A program made the position numbers and the translations under genes. The notes under the pieces are model-generated. The model was not told the DNA's origin. It saw nothing but the letters and a program-made list of their open reading frames with translations, and ran no database searches. From Paenimyroides tangerinum (GTDB taxonomy: Bacteria > Bacteroidota > Bacteroidia > Flavobacteriales > Flavobacteriaceae), in the NCBI RefSeq assembly GCF_003865405.1, contig NZ_RQVQ01000010.1, positions 1 to 64,000 of the forward strand: a stretch of 64,000 nucleotides of DNA, read 5' to 3'. Below are positions 9,069 to 16,381 of this stretch, in pieces. Each line of letters opens with the position of its first letter. Positions within the stretch are counted from its first letter, which is position 1.

Positions 9069-9455
9069 ATGTCTATTAAATTCAATGTAGTAGAAAAGCC
9101 GCAACCAGGAGTTGTAGGTGGAGGCGTAAAAAAATGGTACGCAAGTGTAAAAACTGATGGCGAGGTAAGCATCGATAACTTAACCAAAGAAATTGAAAAG
9201 TTCTCAGCATTGTCTGAGGCCGATATCCGAGGGGTAATTATTGCTTTAGAAAACGTTATCGTTAACGAAATTGTAAATGGAAAAATTGTTCGATTAGACA
9301 AATTGGGTAGTTTTTATCCGAGTTTGAGTAGTGAAGGCTCTGCAACGGAAGCCGATTTTAATGTAAGCCTTATCAAAGCAGCAAAGATGAATTACCGCCC
9401 TGGTACACGTATCAACGATGCACTGAAAACGGCTAAGTTTAAAAAAGTAAAGTAA
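9069..9455 (+). CDS. HU-family DNA-binding protein (Bacteroidota HU-HIG type)
   Basis: The 128-residue basic protein has the extended HU-like fold seen in Bacteroidota: an N-terminal addition up to VGGGVKKWYA, helices with SIDNLTKEIEKFSALSEADI and VIIALENVI, the arm-like strand region GKIVRLDKLGSFYPSLSSEG, and the conserved C-terminal PGTRINDALK before a Lys tail. It probably bends or coats DNA in the nucleoid. The gene stands alone and is immediately followed by a 22-bp tandem repeat and a long hairpin. A second possible ATG five bases upstream is out of frame. Confidence 0.85.
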   Translation: MSIKFNVVEKPQPGVVGGGVKKWYASVKTDGEVSIDNLTKEIEKFSALSEADIRGVIIALENVIVNEIVNGKIVRLDKLGSFYPSLSSEGSATEADFNVSLIKAAKMNYRPGTRINDALKTAKFKKVK

Positions 9456-9468
9456 CATTAAAAAAAAG

Positions 9469-9578
9469 GAAGCTTCTCGTTGTCAAACAAGAAGCTTCTT
9501 CTTTACAAACGAGAAGCTTCTCGTTACCCAATAAGAAGCTTCTCGTTGCTAGTTGAGAAGCTTCTCGTTTTAAACCCA
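9469..9578. repeat. 22-bp tandem repeat, five units, palindromic core
   Basis: Units begin at 9469, 9491, 9513, 9535 and 9557, exactly 22 bases apart. Each opens with GAAGCTTCT; four continue CGTT and one (9491) CTTT. The remaining eight or nine bases vary. The core GAGAAGCTTCTC is self-complementary, so every unit could form a small cruciform or bind a dimeric protein on the same face of the helix (22 bases is about two turns). It starts 14 bases after the HU stop codon. Confidence 0.85.
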
Positions 9579-9613
9579 AAAAGCAAGACCGATGAGGTCT
9601 TGCTATTTGGGTT
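9573..9613 (+). terminator. long hairpin, possible terminator of HU gene
   Basis: AACCCAAAAAGCAAGACC (9573-9590) pairs with 9596-9613 over 18 positions with one mismatch, five-base loop GATGA. The following bases are not a T run, so it is a strong RNA hairpin but not a textbook intrinsic terminator. Confidence 0.55.
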
Positions 9614-9620
9614 ATAAAAA

Positions 9621-9701
9621 CACGGTAGATTCGATTCCGATCACCATCAATTAGACGGCTTCAATGACTGAGCAGAGTCGAAGCCCTCGTGTATTTTTTT
9701 T
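9621..9701 (+). repeat. palindromic interspersed element with terminator-like end
   Basis: GGCTTC (9657-9662) pairs with GAAGCC (9680-9685) and an inner GACT/AGTC pair lies within; CACG (9621) and CGTG (9688) may close the outer stem, and T8 follows at 9694. The ACTGAGCAGAGTCGAAGCC part resembles a short repeat common in flavobacterial intergenic DNA (from memory, not searched). Confidence 0.45.
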
Positions 9702-10049
9702 AAAAAACATGCTGTGGGCTAACTACTTCCGTCGCTGCTGCGACTTACGATTTGATATATTAATCTTGAAATAGTTTTACTATAAATTAAGTAAGCAATT
9801 ATAATATTAAGATTTCTATTTGCTAACTACCAAAATGGTTTAATATCATAAATTCAATAGTATTCTTCTTTTTTAGCTTGGTTGTTTGTTTTTTGGGTTA
9901 ATAATTATATTTTTATAAAATTAACAGTAAATTTTTCAGGTAATAACCAGTTGTTGAATTGTTTTCTATACGAAGATTTATAAATGTTCATCAAAACAAA
10001 ATAGACTATTCAACAGAATCGAAACCTTAAACATTTAAAACCATATATC
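9702..10049. other. gene-free stretch before the T9SS cargo gene
   Basis: No plausible coding frame. It contains a small hairpin GTCGC-TGCT-GCGAC at 9731-9744 and is otherwise A+T rich. It presumably carries the promoter of the gene at 10050, but I found no exact consensus element. Confidence 0.4.
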
Positions 10050-11987
10050 ATGAAAAAAATAATTACCATACTTACAATAACATTCTTCAACCTAACAAGC
10101 TTCGCCCAACCCTACCAATGGCAATGGGCAAAAGCTGGTGGTGGACAAAATAAACTTTACGCCGATATTATTTATAACGATATTTATGGTGATGTGCATT
10201 ATCATGAAGAAGTCGTTGCTTTAAAAAACACTTCAGACAATAATACCTATCTATTAAGCCATGTAGGTTATGGAAATACCAATTATGCAGGAACTTCCTT
10301 TGCTACTTATCATCAAGTATCAACGACCGGTTACAGAAGTAACATTTTTTTAAGCAAAGTTGATTGCGAAGGGAATTATCTTTGGCATAAGATTTTTGGG
10401 GGGGGGGATGGTGAAAATATAACACGTTCTATGGGTATCGATACTTCAGATAATGTATATGTAGCAATGCGTGTATGGAACAATGGTTATCACGACAGTT
10501 TAGCCAATATAGCAGGAACCGCTTTTGCACTACCTGTTCATTTCGATTCCAACAGCATCATGGATCCCATTCCACGTAATTGGGGTGGTGTAACATTACC
10601 GAATGTAATATCACCAGCACATAAAAAATTAGCTTTAATCAAATACGACAACGAAGGTCATTTTAAATGGTTGCGCATGCCACAAAGCGATTCGTTAATG
10701 CTTAATACAAGCAGAGCTTTTGATTATGGAGTAACTGTAGAACCTAACGGTACTACCCATTGGTTGGTAAGTATGGGAAATGGTAGCCATTTAGATGGTA
10801 CCATTAATATTTCTGGATTAGCCCAATACGAACAGCAATTGTATATCTTAAAATACGACAGCAACGGTAATTCGTTAGGATATCTATCCGTTCCTTTTCG
10901 TCCGAATACAGAAGGTTATCATCCAAAGATGATCAATTTTACTTACGATCCTTTAACTCAACAATATTATTTTACGTCTTGGCGAGATTCCCCATATGAT
11001 GATGAATATTCTACTATAATCAACAATCAAATATATCAAACCTCTATTCTTATTTGTTTCAATGTTACTGGTCAAGTATTGTGGACCAAAACCGCAAATA
11101 ACGCTTCGTCAGCTATAGTCGAGGGGGTATTAGTTGATGAGCAATCCAATGTCTATGTTTCAGGTAGAGGAACCAGTAGCACAGTACTTCCCAATGGGTC
11201 TAATGGCCCATTAAATGGAAATTTTGGAGGCTATCAGTTTACGAATACATTAAGTCGTCAATCTTTTGTAATCAAATTTAATGCACAAGGCAATCTACTA
11301 TGGGGCTCTAACGCAGATGGTACTGCAGGAGATGGATTAGGTGGTTCAGGTTCTGAAAGTACTAGAAGTATGACCATTAATGGAGATGAACTGGCTGTGG
11401 GTACAGGCTTTTATAACAATACCTGGGGAGCTTATGGCATCACAGGACAACCTGTAGGTTCATTTACCGATCCGATACTGATACGTTTAAACAAAAACAC
11501 AGGAGTTCCTGTTGGTGGGCATCGCATACAAGGGCCTAATGGCTTCCGTGAAGGTTTAACAGCCGTAGAAACCGACAAAGACGGGAATTATATCGTTGGT
11601 GGTTATATACGTAATTATTTATTTACAAATGGTGATGGCTATGTTGATCCTATCGTGGGGCAATTAATGAAAGCTACTCAAGGAGGTGGAACCGATTTCT
11701 TTATTGCCAAACTAGCTAAAAACACGTGTAATTATGCCAATACCGATGCGTTTACAAAGTTTAGCTTAAAGGTTTACCCAAACCCTACAACAGCTAATGT
11801 ATATTTCGAAACCACAGAAAACTTAACAACTTACGAAGTGTATAACATTTTAGGGCAACGTTTACTTAGCAACTCATTTAATGGAGACAACTCCATTTCA
11901 TTAGAAGCTTTTGCACCAGGAACGTATTTCATCAAAGTAACCACTCAGCAAAATACCCAAGCAACGGTTAAAGTCATAAAGTCATAA
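10050..11987 (+). CDS. T9SS-secreted beta-propeller-like surface protein
   Basis: The 645-residue protein has a signal peptide (residues 1-19, ending SFAQ) and a type A type-IX-secretion sorting domain at about 570-645 (VYPNPTTANVYFET, YNILGQRL, APGTYFIKVTT). The body carries SBBP-like repeats with motifs such as LIKYDNEGHFKWLR, ILKYDSNGNSLG, VIKFNAQGNLLWGS and FIAKL, which suggests a beta-propeller displayed on or released from the cell surface. Function and ligand are unknown. A run of ten G in frame at residues 117-120 encodes Gly-rich FGGGDGE and could make expression phase-variable. The gene stands alone. Confidence 0.85.
   Translation: MKKIITILTITFFNLTSFAQPYQWQWAKAGGGQNKLYADIIYNDIYGDVHYHEEVVALKNTSDNNTYLLSHVGYGNTNYAGTSFATYHQVSTTGYRSNIFLSKVDCEGNYLWHKIFGGGDGENITRSMGIDTSDNVYVAMRVWNNGYHDSLANIAGTAFALPVHFDSNSIMDPIPRNWGGVTLPNVISPAHKKLALIKYDNEGHFKWLRMPQSDSLMLNTSRAFDYGVTVEPNGTTHWLVSMGNGSHLDGTINISGLAQYEQQLYILKYDSNGNSLGYLSVPFRPNTEGYHPKMINFTYDPLTQQYYFTSWRDSPYDDEYSTIINNQIYQTSILICFNVTGQVLWTKTANNASSAIVEGVLVDEQSNVYVSGRGTSSTVLPNGSNGPLNGNFGGYQFTNTLSRQSFVIKFNAQGNLLWGSNADGTAGDGLGGSGSESTRSMTINGDELAVGTGFYNNTWGAYGITGQPVGSFTDPILIRLNKNTGVPVGGHRIQGPNGFREGLTAVETDKDGNYIVGGYIRNYLFTNGDGYVDPIVGQLMKATQGGGTDFFIAKLAKNTCNYANTDAFTKFSLKVYPNPTTANVYFETTENLTTYEVYNILGQRLLSNSFNGDNSISLEAFAPGTYFIKVTTQQNTQATVKVIKS
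10398..10407 (+). repeat. G10 homopolymer inside the T9SS cargo gene
   Basis: Ten consecutive G occupy codons 117-119 and the first base of codon 120. Loss or gain of one G would shift the frame about 350 bases into the gene. Confidence 0.95.
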
Positions 11988-12260
11988 AGTTTTAAAGTGA
12001 TTAGATAATGAGTTAATTAGGTAGTTTGGAGATTTGAAAATAATTGTTAAACACAAAATTGAATATAAAGTAGCATCGCAAACCCGACATACAGGATTTT
12101 AACATGAATCTGCAAGGTGAAATTTCGCAATAGGGATGGGAGCTTTGTTTGAGCTCTTTTGCAAATTTTTAATTTGTAAAAAGCGAGTGCGTACAGCCCG
12201 ACCTATAACGCAGTGGAAGGATTGCCCAAAGATATTTAAGGTGAATTTTAGATAAACAAA
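11988..12260. repeat. gene-free stretch with a probable interspersed repeat (about 12120-12235)
   Basis: No coding frame of note. From about 12120 the sequence reads like a structured flavobacterial intergenic element: TAGGGATGGGAGC, then a hairpin (TTTTGCAAAT pairing with ATTTGTAAAA, 12158-12181), then AGCGAGTGCGTACAGCCCGA and GCAGTGGAAGGATTGCCC. I recall similar AGCG..AAAGCCCGACC elements in many copies in such genomes, but could not search. Confidence 0.4.
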
Positions 12261-12297
12261 AAAGTCGGATTTTTATATAAAAATCCGACTTTCTTTA
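12261..12297. terminator. bidirectional terminator
   Basis: AAAGTCGGATTTTTAT and its exact complement form a continuous 32-base palindrome (12261-12292), A-rich on the left and T-rich on the right. It overlaps nothing but the last peroxidase codons and serves the minus-strand operon that ends at 12295. Confidence 0.9.
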
Positions 12298-13440
12298 TTT
12301 GGGTAATTTAGGTTCTGTTTCTCTGATAACCGTTGTGCTTAACGATTTGATGAATGCTTCAAGCGCATCTAATTCGTGTTCGTTAAGTTCCAAAGGTTTT
12401 AAATGTTCTGATGTTACAGGGAACATTGGATCATCTTCTTGACCAGGTTTTGGTTTTAAATTAGGCATTCCTGCGTTATATAAATTCAGTAAACCTCTAA
12501 TGTGCGGGAAGAATCCGTTGTGCATATATGGAGCAGTTGATTCTAAATCACGTAAAGTAGGTGTTTTGAATTTACCAATATCAGCCAAATCTTTAGTGAT
12601 GTGGTAGCGTCCTAAATCTTCGTGTTTACGTTGAAAATAGGTTAAACCGGCATTATGAAACTGATTGTCCGAAAACGTAGGTCCGTTGTGGCAATTGATA
12701 CAACGTGCTTTGGTTCTGAATAAATGTAAACCTTCAACTTCTAAATTTGTTAGTTTGGTTGAATCTCCTTCAATGAATTTATCAAATCTAGATTTTCTAC
12801 TAACAATGGTTCTTTCGTAAGTTGCAATAGCTTTGGCGATTCGATCGGTTGTTATTTCATCATCACCAAATGCTTTTGTGAAAGCTTCTTTGTAACCTTT
12901 TATTTTTTTGATGTTTTTTGTAGCTACGTCAGGATGTGTGTTCATTTCTTTTTCATCTAACATCGGAAAACGTACTTGATCTTCTAAAGAAAGTGCACGA
13001 CCGTCCCACATAAAAACTTCACCGTAACCAACGTTTAAAATAGTTTTTGAGTTTCGAGTTCCTGGAGTTCTGCCAAATCCGTGAGAAACGCGTTTTCCAT
13101 CGCTCCAACCCAATTGAGAATCGTGACATGAAGCGCACGCAATCTGCCCTGATTCTGATAATCTTGGGTCAAAAAACAACTGCTTTCCTAATTCTTTCTT
13201 TTCGTCAGAATACGGATTGTCTTCAGGGAAAGTCATTTCTGGTAAAACACCAATTTCTCTAAAATTTACAAGAGTTGAATCCAATGTCGCTTTTGGCCAC
13301 GTTGTTGGATCACCACTGCTATAAAGTTTTTTTAAATCACTGATTGAGTAGTAAGGTTCAATATTAAAATCAAACTTTCCGGCTGCTAGTAAAGCAAATA
13401 CACCGAATCCGAAACCTAATATTTTAAAACTATTTTTCAT
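12295..13440 (-). CDS. di-haem cytochrome c peroxidase (CCP/MauG family)
   Basis: The 381-residue periplasmic protein has an N-terminal membrane or signal segment (residues 6-21) and two haem c motifs, CASCH (102-106) and CINCH (247-251), in the order and spacing of bacterial di-haem peroxidases. Family signatures around them are present: FPEDNPYSDEKKELGKQLFFDP, RDLESTAPYMHNGFF and LDALEAFIKSL. It may reduce hydrogen peroxide or, like MauG and MbnH relatives, oxidise a protein partner. It is the last gene of a four-gene minus-strand operon with a TonB receptor, which suggests a metal- or haem-linked role (inference). Confidence 0.85.
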   Translation of the reverse strand: MKNSFKILGFGFGVFALLAAGKFDFNIEPYYSISDLKKLYSSGDPTTWPKATLDSTLVNFREIGVLPEMTFPEDNPYSDEKKELGKQLFFDPRLSESGQIACASCHDSQLGWSDGKRVSHGFGRTPGTRNSKTILNVGYGEVFMWDGRALSLEDQVRFPMLDEKEMNTHPDVATKNIKKIKGYKEAFTKAFGDDEITTDRIAKAIATYERTIVSRKSRFDKFIEGDSTKLTNLEVEGLHLFRTKARCINCHNGPTFSDNQFHNAGLTYFQRKHEDLGRYHITKDLADIGKFKTPTLRDLESTAPYMHNGFFPHIRGLLNLYNAGMPNLKPKPGQEDDPMFPVTSEHLKPLELNEHELDALEAFIKSLSTTVIRETEPKLPK

Positions 13441-13441
13441 T

Positions 13442-15001
13442 CTAATAGAATATAGAAATACCTGTATTTATATAATGGTTGGTACCATTTATTTGTTGCT
13501 CTTGTTTGTTGTTTTTTAAAGCACTTAGATTTTGATAATCGATATTTACACGAAGGGTTTTCCCTTTTCTTAACTGTATATCATAGTACAATTTAGCTTT
13601 GGTAAGTAACTTACTTGTACCGTCATAAATATGATCGTGAATAATAACGTTGTTAGCAAAGTCTTGATCTTGTGTGATGGCTTTGTAATCTAATTCGTTT
13701 TTTAAAAGTTGGTAGGTTCCAGCTTCTAAATGAGCAAATAGTTTATTATTCTTATTTAATCTAAATTCTTTATTGGCAAAAATACTAAATTCTAATGAAT
13801 TAATTTGTTTATTCGTCATTCCTAACAAATCTTTAGCAGTTAGATTATCAAGAATAATATTTGTTCCAAAAGCAGTTTTAGAATCGGTTTGTGAATCTTT
13901 TAAATAGTTAACATTTAAAGTTAGATTCTGATTTTTTAACTGGTAATTTTGAATAAATGTACGGGTGTTAAAATTAGCTTGTTTGCTGAAATTTATTTTT
14001 GCATTTGCAATTAATTGATCTTTACCAAACGATTTAATGTACAATGCATTGATTTTATTTGAGATGGTTCTCAGTTTATATCTTACATTTTCTTCCGTTT
14101 GAATCGGTGTATTTGAGTTTGATGAGAATTCGTTTTTTTGATAAAAATTATTCATCGATTTCGAATATTCATAAAAAACACTAAATGCTTGAGTATCGCT
14201 TTTAAAGGTATATCCTGCATTGAAACCTTTTGTAAGATCTACATTATTGAACTTATTATAGGTATTGTCATAAATATTATATCCATAACCTGTTGCTAAT
14301 TTTATATAATATAATGGATCTGAACTTGGATTCAGAAAGGTGTTTTCGAAATAAATGGTTGTTAGTTCATCTTTTTGATTGTATAAACCTCCAACTTGTA
14401 AGGTGTGTTTTCCTAAAGTATAAGCGATGAAACCATCAAATCCCATTTCGTTCGATGTAATTTTTGGACGCGGATCTGATTTCCTTGCCAAAGCTTCGTT
14501 TCTGTATTTTGCTTTTGCACCAATTGCTAAAGCTTCTGTAATATCATAAACAATTCCACCGTTAAACGCATAAAATTGATTGGTCCAATCTGCTTTTTTC
14601 GGAGAATAATAATAATTGGTTGGTAAGACCATTTGATTTTCTGTTCGATTACTTGAAAGGTTGTAACCGAAATTCTTTTCGTTTTGTTTTGTAAAACTAA
14701 AATCTCCAAACACAGAAACTTTATCGCTAAAATGATACAATCCTTCAGATGAAAAATTATAATTTAAAACTTCTTCTGGTGTTTGTTGACGTTTGATATT
14801 TAAATCCTTAAAATCTATATTTACCGATGTTTTGGTGTAATTTCTAAGATTTAGTTGTTTAATTATCATTGGATTTTCCCATACAAATGATTTCACCTCA
14901 GCGAAGTGTTCGTTCTTGGATAGGTTAATACTATCATTGAGCTGTGCATTTGCAGCACAACTCAATAATAATAGAAATAAATATTTGTTTACTTTAAACA
15001 T
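13442..15001 (-). CDS. outer-membrane beta-barrel protein (DUF6850-like)
   Basis: The 519-residue protein has a signal peptide (cleavage likely after CAANA) and then alternating amphipathic strands ending in Tyr or Phe, with a C-terminal aromatic residue (GISIFY), the usual marks of an outer-membrane barrel. No plug domain is seen. I believe it matches the DUF6850 family found beside DUF4876 lipoproteins, from memory. It starts 10 bases after the lipoprotein gene ends and stops one base before the peroxidase start, so it is within one operon. A transport or anchoring role for the operon's substrate is inference. Confidence 0.65.
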   Translation of the reverse strand: MFKVNKYLFLLLLSCAANAQLNDSINLSKNEHFAEVKSFVWENPMIIKQLNLRNYTKTSVNIDFKDLNIKRQQTPEEVLNYNFSSEGLYHFSDKVSVFGDFSFTKQNEKNFGYNLSSNRTENQMVLPTNYYYSPKKADWTNQFYAFNGGIVYDITEALAIGAKAKYRNEALARKSDPRPKITSNEMGFDGFIAYTLGKHTLQVGGLYNQKDELTTIYFENTFLNPSSDPLYYIKLATGYGYNIYDNTYNKFNNVDLTKGFNAGYTFKSDTQAFSVFYEYSKSMNNFYQKNEFSSNSNTPIQTEENVRYKLRTISNKINALYIKSFGKDQLIANAKINFSKQANFNTRTFIQNYQLKNQNLTLNVNYLKDSQTDSKTAFGTNIILDNLTAKDLLGMTNKQINSLEFSIFANKEFRLNKNNKLFAHLEAGTYQLLKNELDYKAITQDQDFANNVIIHDHIYDGTSKLLTKAKLYYDIQLRKGKTLRVNIDYQNLSALKNNKQEQQINGTNHYINTGISIFY

Positions 15002-15011
15002 TATTTAAGTT

Positions 15012-16361
15012 TTAGTTTGCGAAACCTTTTGGATTTGCTGTAACTTCTACAAAATCTGCTGCAGAGTTATTGGTGTCTTGTAAAATTTTACGTCCGTTTG
15101 CGGTAGTTTTCGTTTTTCTCATTACCGATTTACTTGTAAACGGAGCTGTTATTTTTGTTGATGTATTATCAATTGTACTTGGTAATCTTTGAGGTAAAGC
15201 ACTTGATGTATTTGCGTGTTGTGTTTCAACACCGTCAATGATAATACTTACTGGAATTTGTAAATTAAATTTAGTTTGTGAGCTTCCTGTATTAACAATT
15301 TCGGTTACATCTGGAGTAGGGAAGTCTTTGTAATTTAAACTTTCCGTTCTGAAAATTACATAAGAATCACGTCCTAAATTATCCATTATAAAATCGGCAT
15401 TTCCATTCCAATAGCCTTCGCGTCCCCAATATCCAATTTCTAAATTTGTAACGGCAGGGTTTTCTAAATCGTATTTATAAGGTTCTTTTTCTATAGAAAT
15501 TCTAAAGTTTCCTAAATAAGCTTCGAAATCAGCAGTGCTCAAATCAATCGTTAAATCTGGGTTTTGAATAGAAATTGGTTCTCCAGTTAAATCAACTAAA
15601 GGAGCTTTATGATTTTGAGCACTTTGTGCAATAACAATACTTTCTCCTGGTTGAATTGGATATTGTGTTCCATTTCCTGGAATTTGGAAAACATAATCTG
15701 CATAAACATAATCAGTGTTTGCTTTGTTTCCAATCGTCATTCCTAAAGATTGAGACCAATCCCATTGACCGTTTGCTTGTGTTTTTGGGTGAGAAGTATT
15801 ATTGTTTTTCCCCATTACTTGTCCGATGTATAAACCATCAGCATAAATAACTTCGTTTGAATTATTGAAAATTTCAATGAATTGATCTCTAAATGAAGCT
15901 CCTTGCTGTGCGTGAGATCCACCGTAATAAATTTGTTTAATCACTAAATCACCTAAACGAGCAGTTTTTAAAGTTAAATTGCTCATTGTGTTGTTTGTGT
16001 TAACCACAATTTGATTTAGGTTTGCGTTGAATACCACTTCTTCAGTTTCTGGTGCGTAACCAAAAGTAGCATTAAATTCAGCAGCACTTAAAGTAACCGT
16101 TGCATTGATATCGTAAGTTCCTGGTAAAATCGATCCAAAGTTTGCGTTTCCTTGGGCGTCAGTTGCCATGGTATATTCGTCTGATGTGTTTGTGTTTTTT
16201 AATTTAACTGTAATATTTTTTGCTGCTAAGTTGTCAAAAGTTTCATCATAAGTAACAGAAACTTTATAATCTATTGGTTGAGCTCCAGCTTGTGAGAAAT
16301 CATCTTCTGAACAAGAAAATAATGCAAATGCAGAAAGTGCAATTAAAAATTTATTTTTCAT
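15012..16361 (-). CDS. DUF4876-like lipoprotein
   Basis: The 449-residue protein has a lipobox (ALFSCSEDD, lipidated Cys at residue 17) with acidic residues after the Cys, the pattern of surface-exported Bacteroidota lipoproteins. Residues about 30-135 look like a carboxypeptidase-regulatory or Ig-like domain (ITVKLKNTNTSDEYTMATDA, NFGSILPGTYDINAT). The rest, from GDLVIKQIYYGGSHAQQG on, matches what I recall of DUF4876, with a QFIEIFNNSNE segment like LTD domains. It sits directly after the TonB receptor gene, the place of a SusD-like partner, and probably acts with it at the cell surface. Confidence 0.7.
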   Translation of the reverse strand: MKNKFLIALSAFALFSCSEDDFSQAGAQPIDYKVSVTYDETFDNLAAKNITVKLKNTNTSDEYTMATDAQGNANFGSILPGTYDINATVTLSAAEFNATFGYAPETEEVVFNANLNQIVVNTNNTMSNLTLKTARLGDLVIKQIYYGGSHAQQGASFRDQFIEIFNNSNEVIYADGLYIGQVMGKNNNTSHPKTQANGQWDWSQSLGMTIGNKANTDYVYADYVFQIPGNGTQYPIQPGESIVIAQSAQNHKAPLVDLTGEPISIQNPDLTIDLSTADFEAYLGNFRISIEKEPYKYDLENPAVTNLEIGYWGREGYWNGNADFIMDNLGRDSYVIFRTESLNYKDFPTPDVTEIVNTGSSQTKFNLQIPVSIIIDGVETQHANTSSALPQRLPSTIDNTSTKITAPFTSKSVMRKTKTTANGRKILQDTNNSAADFVEVTANPKGFAN

Positions 16362-16381
16362 ATTTAGGTAATGTTTTATGT

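Noticed and set aside
9469..9578. Repeat array considered as CRISPR
   Set aside because: The units are 22 bases with only 13 conserved and 9 variable bases, too short for repeat plus spacer, and there are no cas genes.
9621..9645. T-arm-like sequence TTCGATTCC at 9630 considered as a tRNA gene or remnant
   Set aside because: The flanking bases do not form the T stem, and no D arm, anticodon arm or acceptor stem is found.
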